From the NCBI GenBank assembly GCA_020440915.1, contig JAGRNE010000009.1:1-33100 (forward strand): a DNA stretch of 33,100 nt, given 5' to 3'. Both the position numbers and the translations under genes were made by a program. This document shows, piece by piece, positions 1 through 7,726 of the stretch (positions within the stretch are counted from its first letter, which is position 1; each line of letters opens with the position of its first letter). The notes under the pieces are model-generated. The model worked only from the letters and a program-made list of their open reading frames with translations. It had not been told where the DNA came from and searched no databases. The stretch is from Leptospiraceae bacterium (lineage in GTDB: Bacteria; Spirochaetota; Leptospiria; Leptospirales; Leptonemataceae).

Positions 1-860
1 CATTGTTGGATATTATTGCCAATAGACGAAATCCTGACCATGGAAGAGTGGAATACGGGGAAACGCTGCGCATAGGCTATTTCGATCAGATGGCCCGGCA
101 CATGCCAGAGGAGATGCGGGTCGAAGAATTCTTCAAGCGCGAAGTGGGCAACCATGTAATGGGTAGCGGCCTTTCGCCCGCCGAGCTTCTGGAGGCTTTC
201 CTCTTTCATCCTTCGGTGCTGTATCGCCCCCTGGGAAAATTGTCTGGAGGCGAAAAGAGACGGATCCTTCTGGTTTCCATACTCTTATCTGCGCCCAACT
301 TCCTGATTCTGGATGAGCCCACCAATGATTTTGATATAGCGACTCTAACCGCTCTGGAAGCTTATCTGGATGGCTTTCCGGGCCCGGTGGTTACTGTATC
401 CCACGATCGCTGGTTTCTGGATCGTATTGCATCGCATCTCTTTCTCTTTCGCCCGGATGGACAGATCCAGGACTATATTGGTAGCGCATCGGACTATCTC
501 GTGGATCGCAAGGATGCAGATTGGTTGGCCGAACAGGGTTTATCCTCCCAGGAATCTGATTCTTCTAAAGCAGGGCAAGGGGAAGCAAATAACTCTTCCT
601 CCGGAGGAATACAGCCCGTTCAGGAACGGCCGCAAAGAATGGGAAACAAAGAGCGAAAGGAACTGGCAGATCTTCCCGGCCGAATCGAGAATCTGGAAAA
701 GGAGATTGAAGAACTGGAAACAAAGCTCTCTTCCGGCGAAGCCAACCAGGAGAAGCTGGCTGCCTGGGGCGAAAGGCATGTCAAAGCCAACCAGGAGCTG
801 GAAAGGTCTATGGAACGATGGGTGGAGTTGGAGGAGTTGGCAAAGGCTCAAAAGCTCTGA
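1..860 (+). CDS. ABC-F family ATPase, C-terminal part (5' truncated by window edge)
   Basis: This is the second nucleotide-binding domain of an ABC-F (Uup/EttA-like) soluble ATPase; members act on ribosomes rather than in membranes. The visible part holds the signature LSGGEKRR (about residues 80-87 of the visible frame), Walker B FLILDEPTND and the H-loop SHDRWFLDRI, all intact. The Walker A loop would lie just upstream and is outside the window, so the gene starts before base 1. After the ATPase core comes a low-complexity Ser/Gln/Gly stretch and then a Lys/Glu-rich coiled coil (about residues 215-285), as in the C-terminal domain of Uup-type proteins. It converges with the membrane-protein gene at 953. 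Family assignment is firm. The exact subfamily is not. Confidence 0.93.
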   Translation, partial: LLDIIANRRNPDHGRVEYGETLRIGYFDQMARHMPEEMRVEEFFKREVGNHVMGSGLSPAELLEAFLFHPSVLYRPLGKLSGGEKRRILLVSILLSAPNFLILDEPTNDFDIATLTALEAYLDGFPGPVVTVSHDRWFLDRIASHLFLFRPDGQIQDYIGSASDYLVDRKDADWLAEQGLSSQESDSSKAGQGEANNSSSGGIQPVQERPQRMGNKERKELADLPGRIENLEKEIEELETKLSSGEANQEKLAAWGERHVKANQELERSMERWVELEELAKAQKL

Positions 861-898
861 AAGTCTGTAGCAGACCTTTCTGGACTGGAAGTGTCCGG

Positions 899-925
899 GC
901 AGGGACTCCGGGAAGGAGTGCCTGC
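899..925. repeat. Imperfect hairpin between convergent genes
   Basis: An 11-base arm (899-909) pairs with 915-925 except for one central G-G mismatch, leaving a 5-base loop. No T-run follows on either strand, so it is not a classical intrinsic terminator. It lies between the stop codons of two convergent genes and may mark their transcript ends. Confidence 0.35.
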
Positions 926-952
926 TCGTCTATTAAGACGCTGCCGGGAGAA

Positions 953-1474
953 TTAACTTATAGCAGCAACTTCTTCATCAGTCAGCTGGCGAAACGCAAA
1001 TCGATAGCCTTCGTAGATCGCGATTCCATAGAAAAGCAGATCCATGGGGGAGAAGGTTTCCTGGTAGATGTCTGCGATTACGTCCGGCGTAATATAGGAT
1101 AGCAGAGTCAGGAAATTCATATCCTCTTGAATCGACGCGGAAACCAGCACAGCCAGCAGGTTCCCTCCGGCGCAGCCAACCAGGGCAAGAGCTCCTCCGA
1201 TAATTCCGTAGATTGTATCGATTCCCTTTCCCAGAATACGCACCCCAAATCCTACCAGGATGCCCACAACCATGGCAATGAAACCAATCTGATAATGGGT
1301 TATTGCTGTTACCAGAGCCCAGATACCGGCTCCCAGCGCGGCGCCCAGGAGTCCGCCCGCCACGCCGCCAGCCAGACTTTGCTGGGCACGGATATCTTGA
1401 ACCAGTTTTCCTGCAGGGGTGTTGTCAGTTTGCGTTTCCGGGTTGGAACCGGGGAATTCTCTTAGATCGTTCAT
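953..1474 (-). CDS. small integral membrane protein of unknown function
   Basis: A 173-residue protein. I place the start at the ATG of 1472-1474, beginning MNDLREFPG, because the open frame further upstream (to 1687) has non-protein-like composition. After a polar N-terminus of about 30 residues there are several Gly/Ala/Ile/Val-rich hydrophobic segments (roughly residues 33-55, 60-78, 85-110 and 140-157), so three or four membrane helices are likely. The Gly-rich helices (AGGVAGGLLGAALGAG) suggest tight helix packing. I do not recognise a family with a known function. It converges with the ABC-F gene, and upstream lies a decayed methyltransferase, so it seems to stand alone. Confidence 0.75.
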   Translation of the reverse strand: MNDLREFPGSNPETQTDNTPAGKLVQDIRAQQSLAGGVAGGLLGAALGAGIWALVTAITHYQIGFIAMVVGILVGFGVRILGKGIDTIYGIIGGALALVGCAGGNLLAVLVSASIQEDMNFLTLLSYITPDVIADIYQETFSPMDLLFYGIAIYEGYRFAFRQLTDEEVAAIS

Positions 1475-1590
1475 TGTTTTCTCTTTTTTCCGAGTACCGG
1501 AAATCGTTGAGGTCAACAGAAGAAATAGTTCTGTAAAATTCAAGTCAAGGAAAAATAACCGGCATCGGGTGGGCGCGCCAGAAGTGATAA

Positions 1591-1608
1591 AACGGCCCAA
1601 AGAGCCGT
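1591..1608 (-). terminator. possible weak terminator after the methyltransferase remnant
   Basis: A 5-bp stem, ACGGC (1592-1596) with GCCGT (1604-1608), is followed on the minus strand by TTTATC. It lies about 100 bases after the methyltransferase remnant and could be its original terminator. The stem is short, so confidence is low. Confidence 0.25.
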
Positions 1609-1706
1609 GGGGGCGACGTTGAGCCAACAAATACGGGTCGATCTCCGGCTGTTCTGTGGCATGGTGCCTCGGTGACAGGATATCCACTCAGGCTGGAAGC
1701 GCGAGT

Positions 1707-2087
1707 TTATTGTGCGCGATGCACGGCCGTGAGAAGAAATACAGGGTACTGCCCCCGAGGTTTTTCCACGACGCCAACGCGTCTGCATTCAACATTCCTG
1801 AAGTCTGCTTCCTCCGCGATGGCAAGAAAGCCATCCGGCAGAAGAAGGTTGCGGAATCTGGCAAACATGGCTGGTATATCTGCGATATGGTGCATGGTCA
1901 TGGATGAGACGATGCCGGCGAAGCGTCGCTCCAGGGTTTCGGTCGTTAAATCCAGTTGAAGGCTTTCCAGTTCGCAGGCAATGGTACTTGCTTTGGCCAG
2001 TAATTGACGGTTCATGGAAGGGGAAATATCCACTGCAGTGATCTTTCTTACATGGGGCGCTATTCGCTCCAGGAGCGGTTGGGGTAT
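1707..2087 (-). pseudogene. remnant of a class I SAM-dependent methyltransferase
   Basis: The minus-strand frame from 2087 to 1707 reads PLLERIAPHVRKITAVDISP, the end of methyltransferase motif I and the acidic strand-2 motif. It continues through IVSSMTMHHIADIPAMFARF (motif IV/helix region) and LLLPDGFLAIAEE (motif VI-like). The C-terminal VEKPRGQYPVFLLTA resembles the last strand of YcgJ-like methyltransferases. Two parts are missing. The Gly-rich SAM loop should lie just upstream, but the frame is stopped at 2088-2090. The usual 30 or so residues between AIAEE and ADFRNV (often an EDGSFH...HHGFDR-type segment) are absent, as if deleted in frame. A GTG at 2031-2033 could start a 108-residue product, but it would lack the cofactor loop. 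I read it as a pseudogene. Confidence 0.7.
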
Positions 2088-2164
2088 TTATGATGGCAGT
2101 TACCGTGCCCGCACATTGTATTGTCGTGTTGACGGGAACAGTCGCAAAAAGCAGCGAGTGGGCT

Positions 2165-2560
2165 CTAACTCTGCTGTTCCAGAATCTTTCTGGCTTCTTT
2201 CAGTAATTCTGAAGCCACCGGTACCCTCACCATTCCGTCCTTATCTGGACTGGAATAGTCCAGAGGAGCATAGACCTCCTCCAGCGAGTCCTCTTTTAGC
2301 TTCTCGGGTCCGATCCATTGAGCAAAGGCTCCAACCATTCTGCGATGCAGATCGTCGATTTTGATCTGGGCTCCCGCTTTCTTATAATAGCCGTAGGCCA
2401 TGAGCGGAAGCCGTTTCTCGTACATGTAATAGTCGCCAATGCGAATCAATCCTTCGTTGTGGCCCGCCCGGGAATAGAACTCCCGGGCGCGATGGAAATC
2501 TTCCTCATCAAAGGCTGCATCCCCTCTGCGGATGAGTTCTTCCTTAATTCTGGCGTCCAT
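2165..2560 (-). CDS. small helical-repeat protein, unknown function
   Basis: A 131-residue soluble protein starting at ATG 2558-2560. No good ribosome-binding site is visible (AATAAGTATTA precedes the ATG). The N-terminal half, with AAFDEEDFHRAREFYSRAGH, GLIRIGDYYMYEKR and LMAYGYYKKAGAQIKIDDLHRRM, has the A-Y-G spacing of TPR/Sel1-like helical pairs (about residues 12-75). The C-terminal half is acidic and then basic, without a known motif. There is no signal peptide, so it is probably a cytoplasmic scaffold or adaptor. Its upstream neighbour is the bactofilin operon on the same strand, but a gap of about 350 bases separates them. Confidence 0.72.
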   Translation of the reverse strand: MDARIKEELIRRGDAAFDEEDFHRAREFYSRAGHNEGLIRIGDYYMYEKRLPLMAYGYYKKAGAQIKIDDLHRRMVGAFAQWIGPEKLKEDSLEEVYAPLDYSSPDKDGMVRVPVASELLKEARKILEQQS

Positions 2561-2911
2561 TAATACTTATTACGGCACTTTGTATGAGTTGGGCAAGGGG
2601 AAAAACCGCCGTCCTTTTTCGAATCTTACCTGCTTTTCCATAAATCCGGCGCTGCTGGCCGGGGCCCGCTTTGGATTTGTGGTCTGGATTTCGGTTGATG
2701 TTTTAATTCCTGGATTCGGCCGGGCCGCAGGGGACGGGCTCTGGCCCGGAAAAGCCCGCCGGAAGCCCTCCAGAATGCAAGAAAGCGTGCTGTCCGGCGT
2801 GCCTTTGCCGCTGTCGCAATGCCTGTTTGGCACCTCCGAAAAGGGCTTCTGTCATGCACTCGGCGATGCAGGCCCGCCGCCGAATATCGGCCCTTCAGAA
2901 ACGTTAGAGCG
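2561..2911. other. 351-base gap with no supported gene
   Basis: Open frames here on both strands are short, Pro/Arg-rich and lack motifs. They overlap each other in ways typical of GC-rich non-coding DNA. I see no convincing terminator, tRNA or repeat. Confidence 0.5.
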
Positions 2912-3262
2912 TCAGGCAGTAGCCGGAGTGTTTATGGTGCAACGGCCCTGAAATACTGTGCCGTCTTCAACGATCAAGCTGGGCGTTACAATATCTCCAT
3001 ACAAACGGCCGGTGGAAAGAAGTACAACCCGGGTCTTCGCCTGTATAGAGCCACGAATTTCCCCGCCCACCACAACGATGCCTGCGCGAATATCGGTATC
3101 GACCACACCGCTCTGGCCTACAAGAACCTTGCCATCAGTGATGATGAGACCTTTGAAGTAGCCGTCGATTCGGATGAGATCTTTGACTTTGAACTCTCCG
3201 CGAAATTCGGAGCCTTCGCCGATCAGGGAATTGACGATTAACGATTCGGTGGATTCAGCCAT
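2912..3262 (-). CDS. bactofilin (polymer-forming cytoskeletal protein)
   Basis: A 116-residue protein with the bactofilin beta-helix. After a short polar N-terminus (about 15 residues) come repeated short strands: GSEFRGEFKVKDLIRIDG, YFKGLIITDGKVLVGQSGVV, DIRAGIVVVGGEIRGSI and LLSTGRLYGDIVTPSLIVEDG, ending near FQGRC. Bactofilins assemble into nucleotide-free filaments, commonly at the membrane, and localise cell-wall enzymes that set cell shape. In Leptospira a bactofilin has been linked to helical cell form. The ATG (3260-3262) lies inside the last codons of the upstream M23-like gene (25-base overlap), implying translational coupling and joint function. Confidence 0.93.
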   Translation of the reverse strand: MAESTESLIVNSLIGEGSEFRGEFKVKDLIRIDGYFKGLIITDGKVLVGQSGVVDTDIRAGIVVVGGEIRGSIQAKTRVVLLSTGRLYGDIVTPSLIVEDGTVFQGRCTINTPATA

Positions 3263-4401
3263 TGTTCTTGCAGGTGATTCATGAAGGCATGGGGATTGTA
3301 AGCCACCGTGCCTATATGAAGCTCGTAGTAAAGCATGTTCGTAGGAGCCTGTCCCGTCTGGCCGCTAAGGCCAATGGCCTGGCCCTTTTCTACCTGGTCG
3401 CCCACGCCTACATCTACGCGATCAAGATGCGCATAGAAGGTTTTCATACCAAAACGATGTTCAACCCAGACGTGTAATCCAAAAACGGCATCGTAATCTA
3501 CGCTCACTACTTCGCCGGGAGCGGTGCTCACTACCTCTGTTCCCGGCACCGTTCCGATCTCAATTCCCTGGCGAAAGACCTGCTTGCCTCGCAATGCATC
3601 GGTTTGCCAGCCAAAGGGGCTGAGGATGTAGCCCCGGGCCGGCCAAATACTCGGAGTGTTGGAAAGCAGGTTTTGCATCTCCCTTCCTTTCAGCTCTTTG
3701 AGAATCCGGTCCGAAAGTTCTACGGCCCGCTTCAGGTTTTCGTTGTCCTGCCTGGAAAGAAAAAGGACTCTCTGCAACAGCTCTTCGGTGCGACTTTGTT
3801 CGCAATCGCTGCCCAGGGACTTACACTCATCCACTGCTTCGCGAAGCCTGGTTAGCTCCTCTTCCATAATGGCCTGGCCGGCTCCGCCCTGCGCATAGGG
3901 CTCGGTGCGATCGCCACCAAGCTTCAAGTAGAGCTCGGCGATGGTGTTTGCATAACTGGTGATTGTGCCATGTAGAGGCAAAATCTCTTCTGCCATGCGA
4001 ACGCTCTGGAGATTGAACTGGGAATTGGAAAGGCCCATGTCATAGAACTGAATGTCTTCTCCGGATTTACCTACCAGGCTAAATACGGAGATGGTCATAA
4101 CAACCAGAATGGCCAGAACGCCTGCCGAAAGCGAATAAAGGTTAATGTGTGCGTTAAAGATTTTTCGTTCGTTATGGGGAATCACCATGATGGTGAGTTT
4201 TTCCCGGCCCTTCAGATGAACCAGTTCCAGAAATTCCCGTACATCCTCTTTCCATTTGTCCCAGCGAGTGGGTGGACGAGCTGGTTGGCCTGGATCCCGC
4301 AGATAGTCCTGAAGTTGAGAATAGGACATGGGGTCCTGATTCTTCTTTTTGCTACTTCGAGCTCCGGACTTACGCTGTTGATTCTTCTTTTTCTCAGACA
4401 T
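3238..4401 (-). CDS. membrane-anchored M23/LytM-like protein lacking metal ligands
   Basis: A 387-residue protein with a basic cytoplasmic N-terminus (residues 1-87), one membrane helix (about 88-110), a periplasmic coiled-coil region (about 130-245) and a C-terminal LytM/M23 domain (about 252-377). The domain fold is clear (ILSPFGWQ, GTEVVSTAPGEVVSVDYD, KTFYAHLDRVDVGVGDQVEKG). Catalytic M23 enzymes have HxGxD and HxH zinc motifs. Here the first reads RQGIE (R277 for His, E281 for Asp), and the second has Y358 where the metal His belongs (MLYYE instead of HLHYE). Only H325 (YAHL) remains. It is therefore probably a non-catalytic regulator or scaffold, like EnvC/NlpD-type degenerate LytM proteins. 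It overlaps the downstream bactofilin gene. Topology resembles bactofilin-linked M23 proteins such as LmdC. Confidence 0.9.
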   Translation of the reverse strand: MSEKKKNQQRKSGARSSKKKNQDPMSYSQLQDYLRDPGQPARPPTRWDKWKEDVREFLELVHLKGREKLTIMVIPHNERKIFNAHINLYSLSAGVLAILVVMTISVFSLVGKSGEDIQFYDMGLSNSQFNLQSVRMAEEILPLHGTITSYANTIAELYLKLGGDRTEPYAQGGAGQAIMEEELTRLREAVDECKSLGSDCEQSRTEELLQRVLFLSRQDNENLKRAVELSDRILKELKGREMQNLLSNTPSIWPARGYILSPFGWQTDALRGKQVFRQGIEIGTVPGTEVVSTAPGEVVSVDYDAVFGLHVWVEHRFGMKTFYAHLDRVDVGVGDQVEKGQAIGLSGQTGQAPTNMLYYELHIGTVAYNPHAFMNHLQEQWLNPPNR

Positions 4402-4821
4402 TGTCGCTATTGCATTTCATAGAATCGTCGCCCTTTCCCGAGGAACGGGCCCTTCTTCACTGAAACTCACCGATCTTTTTCTATAACAGGCGTTGCCTGC
4501 ACATTTTGCGGGCAACCATTTCCTGTCATTTGCATTTTCGGCGGTCGGAACGGGGCTCTGCAAGCCAGGGTCCGGTCCCGGAGCCATTTATGGCCCATTG
4601 CGCCGTTTTTCGTTCTTTTTTGACCCGTACCATGGGACAGGGTTGTTGTCTGGCCAGCCTTTTTTATTCGTCGGCCGAGCACTGTTGGCGAAAAGCAATG
4701 GGGCTGGCAGAATCCTGGCAGCCGAGAGTATCCCTGGAAGAGTCCTGGAAACAATTCCATTGGAATCCCATTTCAAAAAAGGTTTGCGTGTACGGAGTAA
4801 GCACCGGACTATTCGTGGCTT
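4402..4821. other. 420-base divergent intergenic region with a hairpin
   Basis: This stretch separates the minus-strand M23-like gene from the plus-strand acyltransferase and must carry both promoters. A 9-bp stem with one G-T pair lies at 4492-4500/4508-4516 with a 7-base loop. Just beside it the minus strand reads TGTTATAGA, a possible extended -10 for the M23-bactofilin operon (4480-4488). No convincing open frame or terminator is seen. The short frames present lack motifs. Confidence 0.4.
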
Positions 4822-6882
4822 ATGGCAGAAAAAGATAGCAATACGAGTCATGATGCGGAAGGCGGAGGAAGTACTCATGCCCCATGGCAACGCGAATTCT
4901 TCAAGAACGTGGAAGGATTTATGCGTTACGGCGTTTCCGAGGAAAAAGCCAAGGAAATCCTCACCAAATTCCTCAAGCTATCGGTAAGCACGCCGCTGCC
5001 AGATGTGACAAAAACCTTCCAGGATCCTGATCTTCTGGATGAAGTAGGTGTGCATACGCGGCAGGATCCAGTTCTGCGGGACTTCATGGTGGAGTTTCTG
5101 ACTCCGCTTATGCGGAACTTCACTTTTGAGGGAAGCGAGAATGTGCAGTACATTACTCCGCTACTGGGTAAGTTTCCTGTAACTCTGATCTCCAATCACA
5201 TGAGTCACCTGGATGCTCCGGCCATCTACAACATGCTTTACAATGAAGGCGGAGAGGCGCGAAACATTGCAAATCAGCTGGTCTTCATTGCCGGTCGACT
5301 TGCTTTCGAGCCGGACTTTGCTCGCCTGGCGCTGTACATGTTCGACACGCTGCTTGTATGCTCCAAGCTGGACATGTCCGACAATCCCGGTCTTGCAGAT
5401 TTGATGACCCGAATCAATATGCGGGCCTTCCGTCAATCCCAGCAACTGCAGAAAGAAGGAAGAATCCTTTCCATCTTCCCCGAAGGTACGCGAAGCCGCA
5501 CCGGTAGATTGATTTCTTTCGTAGATACCGTATACCATTACGTGGCGAACAAGATTATCATTCCGGTGACCCTGGAAGGCACCGATAACATTCTGCCCAC
5601 TTCATCGTTTCTCTTTAATGCGGCAAATGGTAAGATGGCCCTGGGACGTCCTATTCTGGTTGGTAAGCTACCGCCTAAACTAATGGAACAGCTTCCGGAT
5701 TTTGTGGATCGTCTGGACGTTCCGGAAACCGCAGATAAGAAGCAATACATTATCGATAACCTCGCTACAATTGTAGGGCAGAATCTTCACAAACACAGAC
5801 ATGGAACCTATCGAAACCTGTATCTGGCGGACGATCCTCGTAACAAAGAAAATCGATTGATCTCCAGGTCTGTGAAGCCGGACCAGCGCGTGGTGGTGAT
5901 CGGTCATTCTCCTTATGGCACGGCCATCGCTTCTGTGCTGGCCAACAAAAATGCGGATATCCTCATCTACACCGACGATGCGGAGAAAGCAGAGGAATAC
6001 AATGCTCGAAGGGTGGACGGTCAGCATTTTCCTCTCTTCAAACTTCCACCAAACATTAGCTTCACTTCGAATCCCGTGGATGTGGAGCAGGGCACCCTTT
6101 TTGTGCAGGCCGCTCGGCCCTGGGAACTGGATCGATACTACAGCAGACTGAAGCTTTATCTACAAAAGAATGATGCCCCTGTTGTAAGCGTAGTGAAGGG
6201 CTTCACAGGTTCCGAAAAAGGGCTGATCCTGGACGATCTATCCAATGAATACGATATTCATCCTGATCGCCACGTTGTGATGGCCGGCGCCAACTATCCG
6301 GAACAGATCATGGAACGCAAGATCTCAGGCTATGAAATGGCAGCGAATCGCCCGGACCTTGTGGCTGAGCTTACTCAGCTTTTCAGTACTGCCTATGTCT
6401 TTGTTCGCCCGGCTCTGAACGCTGCCGATGTGAGAGGTGTCCAGCTCGGCGGAGCACTGAAGAATATCTATGCTCTGGCCACCGGTCTGCTGGATGGCTA
6501 CTATGAAAGCAGCCTGGGAGGAAACTGTGACAACTCGCTGTTCCACGTTTCCAATCGCTTCTTCCGGGAAATGACGGCCATCGGCACTGCGATGGGTGGC
6601 AAGGCAGAGACCTTTAGCGGATTATCCGGCCTTACGGATCTGATGCTGGCCTGCTTTGGAGCGGATGCCCGGGATCGACAGTATGCCCATGACTTCGTGA
6701 ATGGAAAAGCGGAAAAGGATCACAAATCCAACGGAGTGTTCGGCGTACGGTCTTTGCCAAATCTTATCAATTTGAATCCTGACGACTACCCGGTTGCTTT
6801 TGCTGTGCATGCCGTGATGGTAAAAGGAATGGAAGGCGAGCATGTGCTGGAAAGCATTATGTACAGCCTGCGGAAATTCTAA
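4822..6882 (+). CDS. fused PlsC-like acyltransferase / GpsA-like glycerol-3-phosphate dehydrogenase
   Basis: A 686-residue two-domain protein. Residues about 90-330 form a PlsC/PlsB-type acyltransferase with the HX4D catalytic motif (H126 to D131, NHMSHLD) and the phosphate-binding FPEGTRS block (219-225). Residues about 355-686 resemble NAD(P)-dependent glycerol-3-phosphate dehydrogenase. These include VVKGF (K459), the catalytic-lysine block LGGALKN (K547, N548) and the C-terminal GLTDLMLAC (D606). Together the two halves could make glycerol-3-phosphate from dihydroxyacetone phosphate and acylate it for phospholipid synthesis. The dinucleotide loop reads GHSPYG at 361-366, with Ser for the middle Gly of GxGxxG, and the usual SGP segment reads AGA, so cofactor use may differ. 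No Shine-Dalgarno is evident at the ATG. A strong terminator follows at 6904. Confidence 0.9.
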   Translation: MAEKDSNTSHDAEGGGSTHAPWQREFFKNVEGFMRYGVSEEKAKEILTKFLKLSVSTPLPDVTKTFQDPDLLDEVGVHTRQDPVLRDFMVEFLTPLMRNFTFEGSENVQYITPLLGKFPVTLISNHMSHLDAPAIYNMLYNEGGEARNIANQLVFIAGRLAFEPDFARLALYMFDTLLVCSKLDMSDNPGLADLMTRINMRAFRQSQQLQKEGRILSIFPEGTRSRTGRLISFVDTVYHYVANKIIIPVTLEGTDNILPTSSFLFNAANGKMALGRPILVGKLPPKLMEQLPDFVDRLDVPETADKKQYIIDNLATIVGQNLHKHRHGTYRNLYLADDPRNKENRLISRSVKPDQRVVVIGHSPYGTAIASVLANKNADILIYTDDAEKAEEYNARRVDGQHFPLFKLPPNISFTSNPVDVEQGTLFVQAARPWELDRYYSRLKLYLQKNDAPVVSVVKGFTGSEKGLILDDLSNEYDIHPDRHVVMAGANYPEQIMERKISGYEMAANRPDLVAELTQLFSTAYVFVRPALNAADVRGVQLGGALKNIYALATGLLDGYYESSLGGNCDNSLFHVSNRFFREMTAIGTAMGGKAETFSGLSGLTDLMLACFGADARDRQYAHDFVNGKAEKDHKSNGVFGVRSLPNLINLNPDDYPVAFAVHAVMVKGMEGEHVLESIMYSLRKF

Positions 6883-6903
6883 CAGCTTTCCCTGCGCCTG
6901 TTG

Positions 6904-6935
6904 ACCGGAAGATCTTGAGATTTTCCGGTTTTCTT
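6904..6935 (+). terminator. strong intrinsic terminator after the acyltransferase fusion
   Basis: The stem ACCGGAAGATCT pairs with AGATTTTCCGGT (6904-6915 with 6918-6929, one G-T pair) across a 2-base nominal loop, followed by TTTTCTT on the plus strand. It lies 22 bases after the stop codon. Confidence 0.85.
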
Positions 6936-7134
6936 AGTTCGCAGTTCGCAGATCAGCCAGTCATTGGCATCCGATCCCGGGGGCACATTCGTACCACCAG
7001 GACCCGGAATGCGCCGTTTGCTGGAGGGTTGAATCAGTGGCGCCCCAGGTGATTCGTTTCGCTGGGGCCGGTACCAGATGTTCGCCAGAGAATGGCGAAG
7101 GAATGTGGCCACCGTCCTAACATTTGTGGCTTCA

Positions 7135-7170
7135 ATCAGAAGCGATCAGAAGCGATCAGAAGCGATCAGG
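7135..7170. repeat. 10-bp tandem repeat (AGCGATCAGA type), about 3 copies
   Basis: Three consecutive AGCGATCAG units at 7141, 7151 and 7161, preceded by a partial unit (ATCAGA) and followed by a degenerate one. It sits just downstream of the DinB-like gene (minus) in a non-coding gap and looks like a simple slippage repeat. Confidence 0.8.
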
Positions 7171-7201
7171 GGCAAGCAGAGGCACTGAAACTTAATAGGA
7201 T

Positions 7202-7726
7202 TCAACTCCGCATCTTCTGACGGTTGAACTCCAGGGAACCGCCCGGCGGAATCGTAAGCCAACTCCATTCACCTTTCTTGAAGAGCCGGCAAAGATACAT
7301 GATCTGTCCAATATGATAGCCGGTATGCGAAAGGGAACGCTGCACAGCCAGATACACCGTATGGGGCTCCTGACGGATTGTAACGGTGCGATTTAGATCT
7401 TCTTCGGTGAGCGAAAGAAGAGTAGAGTCCAGGGCATTCCAGCCATCATTCCAGATTTGAAAAATGGAACTGCGGTTTTCGCCTGCTGAAATCTTGAACT
7501 CATTGTCCCGATTGCGATCGGCCTTTTCTCCATCGGTGGTGAGAAAATTAGTCCAGCGTGAATTCAGATTTCCCCCCACATGCTTCACGTTGATTGCGAT
7601 GGAATGCGAGCGAGGGCCAGGACAATAGAAGAATTCTTCATCGTCATTCAGTTGCTGTATAGCGCCCTCGGCCATGGTCTTGCCCTGCAGGAAGGTCGAT
7701 CGAGTGGATTCAATAAAGGGATGCAT
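7202..7726 (-). CDS. DinB-like / DUF1572 protein
   Basis: A 174-residue protein. The start at ATG 7724-7726 is chosen because GGAG lies 6 bases upstream. An in-frame upstream extension to 7783 has no such site. The text INVKHVGGNLNSRWTNF, the DGEK/DRNRDNEF block and SLSHTGYHIGQIMYLCRLF are characteristic of DUF1572 in the DinB/YfiT four-helix superfamily. The three metal-site histidines are present at H49, H134 and H138. Known members of the superfamily are metal-dependent thiol transferases or hydrolases, but the substrate cannot be read from sequence. It is cytoplasmic, without a signal peptide, and monocistronic with its own upstream region. Confidence 0.85.
   Translation of the reverse strand: MHPFIESTRSTFLQGKTMAEGAIQQLNDDEEFFYCPGPRSHSIAINVKHVGGNLNSRWTNFLTTDGEKADRNRDNEFKISAGENRSSIFQIWNDGWNALDSTLLSLTEEDLNRTVTIRQEPHTVYLAVQRSLSHTGYHIGQIMYLCRLFKKGEWSWLTIPPGGSLEFNRQKMRS

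Larger units (their letters stand above)
6883..7201. other. 319-base gap holding a terminator and short tandem repeats
   Basis: It contains the terminator at 6904-6935, a GC-rich inverted repeat near 7042-7076 (GCCCCAG with CTGGGGC), and three copies of a 10-base repeat at 7135-7170. A minus-strand frame at 6879-7112 (77 residues) has no recognisable motif and runs through the terminator, so I do not call it a gene. Confidence 0.5.

Noticed and set aside
4492-4516. Hairpin in the 4402-4821 gap as a terminator
   Set aside because: No T-run follows on either strand and it lies upstream of both flanking genes, so termination is unlikely.
6879-7112. 77-residue minus-strand frame after the acyltransferase fusion
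   Set aside because: It overlaps the acyltransferase stop codon, crosses a strong terminator stem, and is Pro/Arg-rich without motifs.
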